From G963665925 sp963676345 (GTDB lineage: Bacteria; Bacillota; Clostridia; Peptostreptococcales; Acidaminobacteraceae): a stretch of DNA of 64,000 nt. Within the stretch, counting starts at the first letter, position 1. Each line of letters opens with the position of its first letter. The stretch covers positions 186,001 to 250,000 of the forward strand of contig CAXXTS010000006.1 of assembly GCA_963676345.2 (NCBI GenBank). Direction: 5' to 3'. The position numbers were made by a program, and so were the translations under genes. Below the pieces are notes generated by a model. It was not told the origin of the DNA and did not search any database. It was given only the letters and a program-made list of their open reading frames with translations. This document shows positions 37,678-47,276 of the stretch, in pieces.

Positions 37678-38568
37678 ATGATTTCGTTTATTATTGTACA
37701 TTATAAAACCTATGAATATACAAAGCAGGCCATTCAGTCCATTTTAAACACTGTTAAAACGTATGAATTCGAAGTGATTGTGGTGGATAATGCATCGAAA
37801 GATGGCAGTCTTGGTCTTTTAGAGCGTGATTACCATAATGAAAAAGATGCCAAGTTGATTCAGTTTATAGAGAGCCCTATCAACGGTGGTTTTTCCTACG
37901 GTAATAATTGCGGATATCGTATTGCCCAGGGTGAATATATTGTACTGATTAATTCAGATGCTGAGCTCACAGGCGATGTGGTCGATAATGCAATAGACTA
38001 TTTAGAAAAAAATCCTGAAGTCGGAGCCGTAACTGCCCGGTTGATCAATCAGTATGGGGAACTGGATCAAGCCTGTAAAAGAGGCTTTCCAAATCCTAAA
38101 AGCGCACTTGTTTATTACCTGAAGCTAGGACGTCTTTTTCCAAAATTTAAAAAGTTCAACACCTATAAGCTAAATCACTTAGATGAACATGTTAGGCACA
38201 GGGTAGAGGCAATCTCTGGGGCCTTTATGGTCATACCAAGACGTGTTATTGAACAGACTGGTTTTTTTGATGAAACTTTCTTCATGTACGGAGAAGATTT
38301 GGATCTGTGTTATCGTATACATGAAGCTGGTTTTTATATTGAATATAACCCACAGCTTGGTGATGTGATACACTATAAGGGTCAAAGTGGAAAGCGCCTT
38401 AAATTTAAGACAACATATGAATTTTATAGGGCTATGCTTATTTTTTATGATAAACATTATAAAGAGAGATATCCATTATGGGTTAATATAGCAGTGCGCT
38501 GCGCAGTATATATGCTGTTTATTGTAAAATTAACGGTAGGGCAGATTCTCACATTGTTTAAAAGATAA
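37678..38568 (+). CDS. Family 2 glycosyltransferase (rhamnosyltransferase-like)
   Basis: A 296-residue GT2 enzyme: FIIVHYKTYEYTKQAIQS at the start, VVDNASKDGS, LINSDAEL as the nucleotide-sugar motif, and MYGEDLDLCYRI near residue 205. It resembles the WbbL/rhamnosyltransferase group, with a C-terminal hydrophobic segment that may lie along the membrane. It lies directly before the priming sugar transferase, so it may add the second sugar to the lipid-linked starter. Confidence 0.83.
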   Translation: MISFIIVHYKTYEYTKQAIQSILNTVKTYEFEVIVVDNASKDGSLGLLERDYHNEKDAKLIQFIESPINGGFSYGNNCGYRIAQGEYIVLINSDAELTGDVVDNAIDYLEKNPEVGAVTARLINQYGELDQACKRGFPNPKSALVYYLKLGRLFPKFKKFNTYKLNHLDEHVRHRVEAISGAFMVIPRRVIEQTGFFDETFFMYGEDLDLCYRIHEAGFYIEYNPQLGDVIHYKGQSGKRLKFKTTYEFYRAMLIFYDKHYKERYPLWVNIAVRCAVYMLFIVKLTVGQILTLFKR

Positions 38569-38581
38569 AGAGGAGAACATT

Positions 38582-40018
38582 ATGAAAGGAAGTTCAAATT
38601 ACAATACACCCAAAAAGGATGGTCTATTTCTAAAGATATTTGAAGGCTTTCTTTTTGTAGCGATAATTGGACTTAGCTATTATGTACCTCTGATTGTGGA
38701 TTTGTCAGAGAAATATGAAGTTCATAACTTTGAAGCGCTTTATAGTGGCTTTCCTTGGATTGCTATTACATCGTTAATAATTCTAACCTTTAACGGTGCC
38801 TTCAACGCTATTAAGAAAACAACATCAGAGCATATTGTCATTATGTTTATTTCCTCAGTGATGATAAACGTTACCACTATGGCGATTGCATTTTTCACAA
38901 GAGGGTTTGGGTTTCCAAGATCCTTAATAGTGATGGCTTTTATTATTCAAGTAATTTTGCTGTCAGTTTTCAAGTGTCTTTTCATATCTCTGCTTAGATA
39001 TATGAAAGGGACACGCCGCGTTATGGTGATTGCGGATTTTGAAGATAAAATTGATCTGACGAGAAAGATATTATCAGGTATAGGCAAGAATGATAAAATA
39101 ACACACTTTGTAAAACCAGACGATCAAATATATCTGAAGTATATGGATCAAGTCGATAAAATTTTCATCAGCGATAAGATAAACGGTGAAGTGAAGGACA
39201 GAATTATTACGCATTGTATAACACAAGACAAATCCCTATACATTGTGCCAAAAACATTTGAAATTGCAATTCTCAATTCAGATATTATGCAGTTTTCAGA
39301 CCTTCCAACCTTTAAGGTTGACACTCTTCATCTATCAAGAGAAAAAATGATTGTGAAGCGGTTTTTTGACGTTCTTTTAAGTCTAATCGGAATAGCATTA
39401 ACTTCTCCATTTATTTTATTAGTATCTGTTGTAATTTTAGTCACAGAAGGGCGTCCTGTATTCTTTACTCAGGAGCGTGCAACACTTGGAAATAGAACTT
39501 TCAAGTTAGTTAAGTTCCGGTCGATGGTAGTGGATGCAGAGTCTGAAACCGGCGCTGTATGGGCTTCTGAAGATGATCCGCGGGTTACTAAACTAGGACG
39601 GTTTCTAAGACGATTTTGGCTGGACGAACTCCCTCAGCTCTTTAATGTGTTAAAGGGAGACATGTCTCTTGTAGGACCACGTCCAGAGCGTCCGTTTTTT
39701 ATTGAGCAGTTTTCAGAGGATATACCGGATTTTCACTACAGATTGACTGTAAAGGCAGGCGTAACAGGGCTTGCACAAGTTATGGGCAAGTATTCCACAA
39801 CACCAGAAAATAAAATTAAGTATGACCTAATGTATATTAGAAATGCAGGGGTTTTATTTGATTTGAAAATAGTGATTGAAACGGTAAAGAAAATTTTATT
39901 AGGTACGCTTAAACGTGGTGAGAACCTCGAGCTTTCTTACGAGCAGCTAAAGAAAGAGTATGGGTTTATTGAAAAACATACGCAAGATGCGATTGAGTTT
40001 CACTATAAAAAGCATTGA
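38582..40018 (+). CDS. Polyprenyl-phosphate sugar-1-phosphate transferase (WbaP/WcaJ-like)
   Basis: A 478-residue priming transferase that moves a sugar-1-phosphate from a nucleotide sugar onto undecaprenyl phosphate. About four N-terminal membrane helices (residues 15-150) and a central soluble region precede the catalytic domain, which starts near residue 258 with KRFFDVLLSLIGIA and continues with FKLVKFRSM, WLDELPQLFNVLKGDMSLVGPRPERP and VKAGVTGLAQV. This is the full WbaP/WcaJ layout. It would start the chain built by the locus and exported by Wzm/Wzt. Confidence 0.92.
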   Translation: MKGSSNYNTPKKDGLFLKIFEGFLFVAIIGLSYYVPLIVDLSEKYEVHNFEALYSGFPWIAITSLIILTFNGAFNAIKKTTSEHIVIMFISSVMINVTTMAIAFFTRGFGFPRSLIVMAFIIQVILLSVFKCLFISLLRYMKGTRRVMVIADFEDKIDLTRKILSGIGKNDKITHFVKPDDQIYLKYMDQVDKIFISDKINGEVKDRIITHCITQDKSLYIVPKTFEIAILNSDIMQFSDLPTFKVDTLHLSREKMIVKRFFDVLLSLIGIALTSPFILLVSVVILVTEGRPVFFTQERATLGNRTFKLVKFRSMVVDAESETGAVWASEDDPRVTKLGRFLRRFWLDELPQLFNVLKGDMSLVGPRPERPFFIEQFSEDIPDFHYRLTVKAGVTGLAQVMGKYSTTPENKIKYDLMYIRNAGVLFDLKIVIETVKKILLGTLKRGENLELSYEQLKKEYGFIEKHTQDAIEFHYKKH

Positions 40019-40107
40019 AAGAACTAAATTTGTGTAATGAGATATATTCTATTTCAAGCATATACTTTTGTAAGGCTTGGTATATGTATTAGATAGTGGG
40101 TGATGGT

Positions 40108-41868
40108 ATGGCAGTACTTTTAACTTTTATAATACTTCTAGTAATGATGCTGTTATTACTTAATGAGGTTTATGATCCTCTTAAAACATTTACCATGGCT
40201 GTGGCCGTATTTTTACTTCTGGGATACATCTCTATAGATGAAACCGTATCTGGATTTTCAAATAAGGGTGTGTTATCAGTAGCCGTTTTATTCATCATTG
40301 CCGGTGTTATTGAGAAGTCGCCTTATTTTCAAAAAATGACTCAATTTAGTCACTTAAAACCAGCTGGATTTAACCCGTTCAAACTTTTTGTTAGTATCAC
40401 TGGGCTTTCTGCATTCTTAAATAATACGCCCATTGTGTCATTATTTATTCCAGTTGTAAAAAGAATTTCAAATAAGACAGGTGTGAGTGCTTCCAAGCTT
40501 CTTATTCCTATCTCCTACCTTTCTCTTCTTGGAGGTGTTTTAACCCTTATTGGGACATCTACCAACCTTGTTGTAAGTGGTTTGGTTGAAGACTTTGGAA
40601 TGAAACCATTTGGTTTTTTTGAACTAACAAAATTGTCACTTCCAAGTGTTTTCTTTGGGTTCATTTACATATACTTCTTTCATATGAAAAGGCTACCGGA
40701 TAATAGCGAGTTGCTGGATAGTAGCTTCAAACAGACCAATGAACATTTGGTTCGATTTGTTGTTAAGAAGAATTCAAGCATTGTAAATAAAACGGTTCAA
40801 AATGCAAACTTACGTGCACTCAGTGGTGTGTATTTAGTTGAAATTGAGCGAAGTGGTATGCAGATTTTTCCCGTTACACCAGATGAAGTGATACGGAAAA
40901 ATGACTTGCTTATATTTGCAGGACAAACCGATCAAATTGATGAACTCAAAAATATTGACAATTTAGTTCTTGAGACAGATCATCAATATCAAACCAATTA
41001 TTTCAATCAAGACAACTCAGTACTTATTGAGGCGGTTGTGACTCAGCCTCTTGGAAAACCAGGGCTTTCAATTAAAGAACTTAAGTTTAGAAAAAAGTAT
41101 AATGCAGTTGTCATAGGCGTTATACGTAATGGAGAGCGTATACAAGCCAAGCTTGGATCTATTAAACCCAAGCTCGGAGATATATTTCTTATGATATCGG
41201 AAAAGGGATCAACAGGCTTTATTGAAAAAGACCCTGCCTTAACCGTGATTAATCGTGAAGAACGCAAACAAGTGGAAAATGGCTTTAAAAGTGCCATACC
41301 TATTATTACATTTATTGGTGTAATACTTGGAGCCTTAGTTTTCAATTTACATATATTGCATACATCTGTTATTGGACTGGCTGTACTTTTACTGACAAAT
41401 AACTTACAAATAAAAGAAGCACTCAATATGGTTGAATATAAAACGATTATACTCATTGCATCTTCGTTCGCAATTGGAAAAGCACTAATTAACACAGGGA
41501 CTGCAAGTTTTATTGCAAATATAATAGAACCCTGCATAAATGGGATTCATCCCATATTACTCTTAATGATTGTATTTGTAATAACCAATGCATTTACTGC
41601 TGTGATAACCAATAATGCTGCCGCTATTATTGCACTTCCCATTGTGATAGAAATTGTATCTGTAACTGGGTATGAAATGAGACCCTTTATTCTCATGACT
41701 GCCCTCGCTGCATCAGCATCCTTCTTATCACCTTATGGCTATCAAACCAACACAATGGTTTATGGTGCAGGGGGATATCGATACAGGGATTTCGTGATTT
41801 TTGGTTATCCGCTTGTACTCATTATGATGATTGTAAGTTCAGTCAGTGCATATATAATTTTTTTCTAA
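40108..41868 (+). CDS. SLC13/DASS-type permease with two TrkA-C domains
   Basis: A 586-residue ion-transporter-superfamily membrane protein. Helices at both ends flank two cytoplasmic RCK/TrkA-C domains (about residues 200-380). The conserved loops NNTPIVSLFIPV and TLIGTSTNLVVSG in the first half and TNNAAAIIALPIV in the second are typical of sodium-coupled sulfate/dicarboxylate transporters. Next to a PAPS-synthesis locus, sulfate is the likeliest substrate, but this is inferred. A GTG at 40096 is in frame; the ATG at 40108 is preferred after GGGTGAT. It is the last gene before a good terminator. Confidence 0.8.
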   Translation: MAVLLTFIILLVMMLLLLNEVYDPLKTFTMAVAVFLLLGYISIDETVSGFSNKGVLSVAVLFIIAGVIEKSPYFQKMTQFSHLKPAGFNPFKLFVSITGLSAFLNNTPIVSLFIPVVKRISNKTGVSASKLLIPISYLSLLGGVLTLIGTSTNLVVSGLVEDFGMKPFGFFELTKLSLPSVFFGFIYIYFFHMKRLPDNSELLDSSFKQTNEHLVRFVVKKNSSIVNKTVQNANLRALSGVYLVEIERSGMQIFPVTPDEVIRKNDLLIFAGQTDQIDELKNIDNLVLETDHQYQTNYFNQDNSVLIEAVVTQPLGKPGLSIKELKFRKKYNAVVIGVIRNGERIQAKLGSIKPKLGDIFLMISEKGSTGFIEKDPALTVINREERKQVENGFKSAIPIITFIGVILGALVFNLHILHTSVIGLAVLLLTNNLQIKEALNMVEYKTIILIASSFAIGKALINTGTASFIANIIEPCINGIHPILLLMIVFVITNAFTAVITNNAAAIIALPIVIEIVSVTGYEMRPFILMTALAASASFLSPYGYQTNTMVYGAGGYRYRDFVIFGYPLVLIMMIVSSVSAYIIFF

Positions 41869-41903
41869 AGATATATTTAATTTTGGATATTATAATTCTA
41901 AAA

Positions 41904-41940
41904 AGGGTATTCTTCATACATTGGAGAGTACCCTATTTTT
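41904..41940 (+). terminator. Rho-independent terminator ending the polysaccharide locus
   Basis: AGGGTATTCT (41904-41913) pairs with AGAGTACCCT (41925-41934), with one G-T wobble and an 11-base loop, and is followed by ATTTTT. It lies 36 bp after the permease stop codon. Confidence 0.8.
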
Positions 41941-41979
41941 ATTATTAGGGGGTTAGTGAGAATGAAAGGAGGAATAACC

Positions 41980-44900
41980 TTGCTCAAAATCAACAAAGGT
42001 GTCAAGCGTCGGTTGAGTATTTTACTTGTTTTGGTAATGATACTGTCTCAACCTGCTTTTGCGATGACACCAAATATTAATGAATCGCACTGGGCATATG
42101 GTACAATGATTTCACTTGTAAAAGACAAAGTGTTTTCACCGATGGCATCAGACTGGGGACTGGAAGAGCCCATCACCAGACAGGAATTTGTACGACTCAT
42201 CAATAAGGCATATGGAAATCAGATGGAAGGAACCGTTTCGTTTTCAGATGTTTCAAGTGACAGCTTATATTATAAAGATATAGCCAAAGCTGTCGCGAAT
42301 GGTATGGTTTCTGGATATCCAGATGGAACCTTTAAACCGATGGGCAGTTTAACAAGACAAGAGGCTGCTGCGGTACTGGCTAAGATGACACGTAAGGATA
42401 ATGTCATGACAGGTGTTGTAAATGCCTTTTCAGATGGCCCGATGATTCCTGACTGGAGTCAAGAGAATATGGCTTGGATGATCCAAAATAAGTATATGAG
42501 TGGATATCCAGATGGAACAATAGGGTATGATCAGCCGATTACATATGCTGAGTCCCTAGCTCTTGTAAGTAATATTTTAGGCAATCGTATTGTTGAGGCT
42601 TCAACTGATGGAAATGGTCAGACTATATCAGGTAATGTATCCGTTTTAGAACCAAATGTTACACTCTCTAATATGGTGATTAACGGTGACTTGATGATAA
42701 GTGGCCAAGTCGGTGACGGTGACGTGACACTCGATAATGTTGAAATTAAGGGACGACTCATTGTTTATGGCGGCGGTCAGAACTCGATTAAGCTCTTCAA
42801 CACAATTGTGTCACAGCTCGTTGTCAGCCGTTTTGAGGCCCCTGTCCGTATTGTAGCTGATAACAATTCATCAGTTAGAGATTCGGTGGTAGAAACGAGC
42901 TCAATTCTAGAAGCACCACCGTCTGTTTCTGTTTTTAGATCAGTAATTGTTCAGCCGTCAATCGTGAATATGGCTATTGATTTAAGAGGAACATTTGAAG
43001 ATATAGCTGTAAGTAATATTCAGCAACAACTCAATTTATCTGGTGTTGATTCACAACTTCCAGTGAAAATTAATATACCATTGGGATCGGTTATCAAGAC
43101 ACTTCGTGTAGCCGCAAAGGCTGAAATTGAAGGTTCGGGACAGATTGATAATGCTGATATACAAGTGAATGACATTAAAGTGAATGTCAGAACGTCAAAC
43201 TTTAAACTTGGGAATGGCGTTAGTAAAGTTATTGTGAATAATAAGTCGGTAGGCAGTGTTTCAGAAGCAAACAGCGCAGGTAGATCTCCGGTAACTGGAG
43301 GAACAACCGGTGGAACAACCGGTGGAGCAACTGGTGGAGGCGGTTCTGGTGGCAGTTCAAATCGTGATGATGACGATAATACTGTATCACCAAGTACAAT
43401 TCAGTTTGATTCAACAACGACTTCGCAAAGTGCCAATGAAGGCGATTCCAGTGCCAACAGTTTAACTTTTACAGTTAATCGTACTGGAAATACAGCTGCA
43501 TCAGCTACCGTAAACTTTACTGTAGCTGGAAGTGGAACGAATAGTGCATCAACAACAGATTACACTGTTCAGACGACAAGCCCAATCACTTTTGCTGCAA
43601 ATGTTACTAGTCAAGCTATTACTGTTAACACGGTTCCTGATACAACGGCTGAAAGTGATGAAACCTTTACAGTAACCCTCACATCAGCAGGTGGAAATGG
43701 TCAGCTTGGAACAGAGAAAACAGCCACAGGGACTATTGTTGATGATGATACCACACCAATAACAGCACCTGGTGCTATAGCGTTTGAAGACATGATGTAT
43801 TACGCAACTGAAGGAGACACTATTGTCTTGACACTTGTACGTACGGGTGGAACAGATGGTATTGTTACAGTTACACTGGATGCCGATACTCAAGGCGGAA
43901 GCGCTGAGTCAGGTGATTATACATTGACTTTGCCACAAACCATAACCTTTGCTGATGGAATTGATGAAGTCACTGTAAGTATACCAACAAATGTAGATGC
44001 TGACTCCGATGATGAGCTTCTCTTACTTGAGCTATCCAATCCAACGGGTGGTGCAACTCTCGGAACGCAGGATTATACGGATGTAAATATTTATGAACCT
44101 GGTAACGTAACATCAGGTGCAGGCATCAGATTCAACATGACGCTTGATGAAGTTGATGAAGGTGAAACTGCGCAGCTTACTATGGAACGTAATGATACAT
44201 CTGAAGCTGTTACAGTAGATTATACAATCATACCTGGAACAGCGACTGCTTCAGATTATATCGCTCCAGATCCGCTTCAAGTGACCTTTGCACAAGGGTC
44301 ATCAATCGCTCAAATCTTGATAGATACAACGGATGATAGTGTCATTGATTCACCAGATGAAAAAGCATTCTCTGTGAGACTAGATAGTGCAACGGGAAGC
44401 GAAGAGGTATCGAGCACATATAATACTGCAAATGTAAATATATTAGATGATGATATGGAATTTGCCTTTACAGTACCTACAGATTCTGTTGATGAAGGCA
44501 GTGATATTACACTCATTGTGAATCGGTTAGGCATTAGTGATGGTCCTGCTTCAGTGGATTATGTTACATCAAACGGTGCAGCTATAGCTGGAGACGATTA
44601 CACAGCATCTAGCGGAACATTAAACTTTGCTTCATCTGATATTACTAAAACCATCACAATAACTACATTAACGGATACCATAACAGATGATGGAGAGAAT
44701 TTTATAGTTACCTTAAGCAATCCTACTGCAAGCTCGACATATGAGGCAAGCTTAGGAGATTATGACACATCAACTATCGTAATTAATGATGTTGCATCAA
44801 CAAATCTCGTGCTTAATGGTATAACACACCACAGCAAAACATGGATTGAAGCGAATTTTGACAGAACAATTGTTGATACGCTTACAACACCAAGTGCTGT

Positions 44901-45159
44901 TGCAGTTACTTCGGGCGCATCGTTAATTACATCAGGTGCAGCTATTGTAACGACTGATAGTGCAATTGAAATTACTGACCTTACAAGAAATACGCTTGAT
45001 GATGATCAGTTATCAATTAGCTTCTCTAGAGATGTAGAACACGGAATGGAAATAACATTCTACAGCATCATAGAAGCTGAGTCGGGTGCACTACTCGGAG
45101 AAGGTAAAACCTATATCTTTGATGATGCTACAGACACTTGGGGATTGGTAACCAATTGA
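41980..45159 (+). CDS. Secreted SLH-domain protein with Calx-beta repeats
   Basis: A TTG start is chosen because a perfect AAAGGAGG (41965-41972) lies 7 bp upstream; GTG 41956 and ATG 41962 are in frame but lack such a site. The signal peptide ends at QPAFA near residue 29. Three S-layer-homology domains follow to about residue 200 (FSDVSS at 88, FSDGPM at 150, SGYPDGT in two of them). These usually bind pyruvylated secondary cell-wall polymer. A beta-rich region and a Gly/Thr/Asp-rich linker (about residues 436-468) lead to roughly four Calx-beta domains (about 470-940) with the repeated D-D-D ends. The last 120 residues are Ig-like. A structural surface protein; calcium binding is likely but inferred. 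Confidence 0.88.
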   Translation: MLKINKGVKRRLSILLVLVMILSQPAFAMTPNINESHWAYGTMISLVKDKVFSPMASDWGLEEPITRQEFVRLINKAYGNQMEGTVSFSDVSSDSLYYKDIAKAVANGMVSGYPDGTFKPMGSLTRQEAAAVLAKMTRKDNVMTGVVNAFSDGPMIPDWSQENMAWMIQNKYMSGYPDGTIGYDQPITYAESLALVSNILGNRIVEASTDGNGQTISGNVSVLEPNVTLSNMVINGDLMISGQVGDGDVTLDNVEIKGRLIVYGGGQNSIKLFNTIVSQLVVSRFEAPVRIVADNNSSVRDSVVETSSILEAPPSVSVFRSVIVQPSIVNMAIDLRGTFEDIAVSNIQQQLNLSGVDSQLPVKINIPLGSVIKTLRVAAKAEIEGSGQIDNADIQVNDIKVNVRTSNFKLGNGVSKVIVNNKSVGSVSEANSAGRSPVTGGTTGGTTGGATGGGGSGGSSNRDDDDNTVSPSTIQFDSTTTSQSANEGDSSANSLTFTVNRTGNTAASATVNFTVAGSGTNSASTTDYTVQTTSPITFAANVTSQAITVNTVPDTTAESDETFTVTLTSAGGNGQLGTEKTATGTIVDDDTTPITAPGAIAFEDMMYYATEGDTIVLTLVRTGGTDGIVTVTLDADTQGGSAESGDYTLTLPQTITFADGIDEVTVSIPTNVDADSDDELLLLELSNPTGGATLGTQDYTDVNIYEPGNVTSGAGIRFNMTLDEVDEGETAQLTMERNDTSEAVTVDYTIIPGTATASDYIAPDPLQVTFAQGSSIAQILIDTTDDSVIDSPDEKAFSVRLDSATGSEEVSSTYNTANVNILDDDMEFAFTVPTDSVDEGSDITLIVNRLGISDGPASVDYVTSNGAAIAGDDYTASSGTLNFASSDITKTITITTLTDTITDDGENFIVTLSNPTASSTYEASLGDYDTSTIVINDVASTNLVLNGITHHSKTWIEANFDRTIVDTLTTPSAVAVTSGASLITSGAAIVTTDSAIEITDLTRNTLDDDQLSISFSRDVEHGMEITFYSIIEAESGALLGEGKTYIFDDATDTWGLVTN

Positions 45160-45206
45160 TTTGCTACAAATCAAGTAAAACACTAAGATATTAGTATTTA
45201 ATTAAA

Positions 45207-45260
45207 AAAGTGGTAAACCCATTCTATGAGTGATCAGATGGGTTTACCACTTTATTTTTT
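45207..45260 (+). terminator. Strong Rho-independent terminator after the SLH gene
   Basis: A perfect 16-bp stem (45207-45222 with 45238-45253, core GTGGTAAACCCAT) with a 15-base loop is followed by ATTTTTT. Confidence 0.92.
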
Positions 45261-45593
45261 AGATGTTAAGCTGAACATATATATCAACCTTTTTTTGCCG
45301 GAGGCAGCACTACTGCATATCGACGACACTCGTGTGTTGGAATAATCAATTTAGTATAATAACCTTGCCCAACCCCAATAAAAATAATAAAATAGGAAGG
45401 ACTTAAGTTAAACGGGTACTAAATATGCAAGTTCTACGGACTCGTCCGTTTTTATGTATTTATTAAGTACATGAAGGATTAACTTCTACAAATGACTCTT
45501 CTAGAAATTGGTGAATATAGAGTTCCTATATAAGATTGATAGCAAAAGGGTTGTTCGAGAATAACACAAATTCGAAATGGTGGTTATAAACAA
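45261..45593. other. Non-coding stretch before the GH26 gene
   Basis: Holds a lone TATAAT at 45355-45360 without a well-placed -35, a GCAG/CTGC mini-hairpin near 45304, and the hairpin at 45436. No reading frame or known riboswitch could be recognised. It may be an untranslated leader of the gene at 45594. Confidence 0.4.
45436..45453 (+). terminator. Small terminator-like hairpin in the leader of the GH26 gene
   Basis: ACGGA (45436-45440) and TCCGT (45445-45449) enclose the tetraloop CTCG and run into TTTTT. The 5-bp stem is short; it lies 140 bp before the GH26 start and could end a short leader RNA. Confidence 0.4.
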
Positions 45594-47228
45594 ATGGAAA
45601 TATCTACGATGAAGAATGCATCTATAAGTAGAAAAGCATCCACAAAGGTGAAAAGGCTACGGAGCGTACGCAGTATTTTCAAAATCATTATTATTGTCAC
45701 CGTAGCCCTCTTGGTGCTTCTTACGAGTACTTCAACAGCTTACGCTGAACAAAGTAATACAGATGAAATTACTTCAAGTGAGAATGAACAGGGCATAGAG
45801 CAGGGCTGTCAGGAGCATTCTGTCAATCAACTGGACCTCATCGGATTTAGTCAGGTCAATCTAGGTTTAGTACTAGATGAATATGAAATAGAAATGGCAA
45901 CAGATGGCTATTACCGTATGAAGCATAATGACAATACTATTGAACTTATGCTCGATGATTTAACCGGTACACCCCATTATGCCTACAATACAAGTGTCTA
46001 TAGCAGCCGCAATATTAAGGAGAGTGCATTTACAACTGCCTATACTTATGAAAAGGTTGAGCTTGAAGGATATCCCGCTCATATCTATTCATTTTCAAGA
46101 GAATCACTAGAATACGCACCTGATTTAAATACAGAATTTCTATACATAGAAGTTGAAGTCGAGCCTCAAGTTCTCTTGAGCTTACATATTGCATCCAAAT
46201 TGCCAATTGATAAAAAACTGTGGATGAACCGACTTGTTTTTAATGATGGAGAGAACGAGATACAGAAAATTGAAGCATCCAGCATAATTGAAATGCAAAG
46301 TGCAGACTTTGCACATGAGAAGACAGCGCTGTATTACGATACAACCTTTGAAAATAACGAGTCTGTCAGCTGGGGGATATTTGACCCAAGCACCCACTAT
46401 ATGCTGGATGACGTTGAGAACATTGAGACAGAGACAGGTATTCAGTTAGATATTATTCTTGAGTATTATGATCTAGGGTATCTACCGCGACTTGAAATGA
46501 TGCAGATGATTGCAGATTCAGGGCGTGTTCTAGAGTTGACATATCAAACCAGTAAGTATGGTGCATTTAATGCGGATTATTTATACGAAGTTTTAAGCGG
46601 CGTACATGACGAGTCGATAGATGAGCTTATTAGTAGAATTATGATGCTGGATGAACCGGTTTTATTCAGACCTAATAACGAAATGAATGGGGATTGGTGT
46701 GGCTATAATGGCATGTACACCCATAAGGATACGGCTGTGTACAGGACCTTTTGGAGATGGCTTCATGATCGATTTGACCAGGCCGGTGCTGAGAATGTCA
46801 TATGGGTGTGGAATCCCAACTGGGGTGATTTCCCATCGGCTCAGTGGAACAGTTATTTAAACTACTTCCCAGGTGAGGCCTATGTTGATGTGATTGGTCT
46901 GACGGGATACAATACAGGGACATATTATCCTGATGAAACTTGGCGTAGTTTTGATGAAATCTATTTACCAATGCTTTGGGAATATAATAGACACTTTAGC
47001 GACTTTCCATATATGATCACAGAATTTGGATCAAGTGCTACTGGAGGCGATAAAGGCGCCTGGATTGCATCCGCCCTTGAAATGGTAGAAAAAATGAACA
47101 TTAAAGCAGCAGTGTGGTGGAATCATGTAGATTATGATAAATCTAGAGGGGCCATATCGCGGGGCTATAAGTTTGATAATGACCGTGATATGCTTAGTGT
47201 CTTTAGGCGAAATTTCAAAGGTGAGTGA
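45594..47228 (+). CDS. Secreted GH26-type glycoside hydrolase (beta-mannanase-like)
   Basis: The N-terminus is basic, then hydrophobic, and ends in TSTAYA, a signal peptide of about 52 residues. The C-terminal half, from about residue 270, matches the (beta/alpha)8 clan-A hydrolases of family 26. The likely acid/base is Glu363 in FRPNNEMNGDW and the likely nucleophile Glu477 in MITEFGSS, with VIWVWNPNW and WWNHVDYDK between and after. Residues 55-260 are an unassigned beta-rich region. GH26 enzymes cut beta-mannans, so it could trim or remodel a mannose-derived glycan; substrate inferred. GGTGG precedes the start, and an ATG at 45609 is an alternative. Confidence 0.83.
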   Translation: MEISTMKNASISRKASTKVKRLRSVRSIFKIIIIVTVALLVLLTSTSTAYAEQSNTDEITSSENEQGIEQGCQEHSVNQLDLIGFSQVNLGLVLDEYEIEMATDGYYRMKHNDNTIELMLDDLTGTPHYAYNTSVYSSRNIKESAFTTAYTYEKVELEGYPAHIYSFSRESLEYAPDLNTEFLYIEVEVEPQVLLSLHIASKLPIDKKLWMNRLVFNDGENEIQKIEASSIIEMQSADFAHEKTALYYDTTFENNESVSWGIFDPSTHYMLDDVENIETETGIQLDIILEYYDLGYLPRLEMMQMIADSGRVLELTYQTSKYGAFNADYLYEVLSGVHDESIDELISRIMMLDEPVLFRPNNEMNGDWCGYNGMYTHKDTAVYRTFWRWLHDRFDQAGAENVIWVWNPNWGDFPSAQWNSYLNYFPGEAYVDVIGLTGYNTGTYYPDETWRSFDEIYLPMLWEYNRHFSDFPYMITEFGSSATGGDKGAWIASALEMVEKMNIKAAVWWNHVDYDKSRGAISRGYKFDNDRDMLSVFRRNFKGE

Positions 47229-47276
47229 TATAAATTCCAAAATGTACCTAGTACGATTCGGAACATGAAAGGCTAA

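Noticed and set aside
41980..45159. Locus polymer as pyruvylated SLH-anchoring cell-wall polymer
   Set aside because: SLH proteins are present, but no CsaB-type pyruvyltransferase gene is in the window, so the link cannot be supported from here.
45261..45593. Riboswitch in the leader of the GH26 gene
   Set aside because: Short hairpins are present, but none of the riboswitch consensus patterns I know could be matched.
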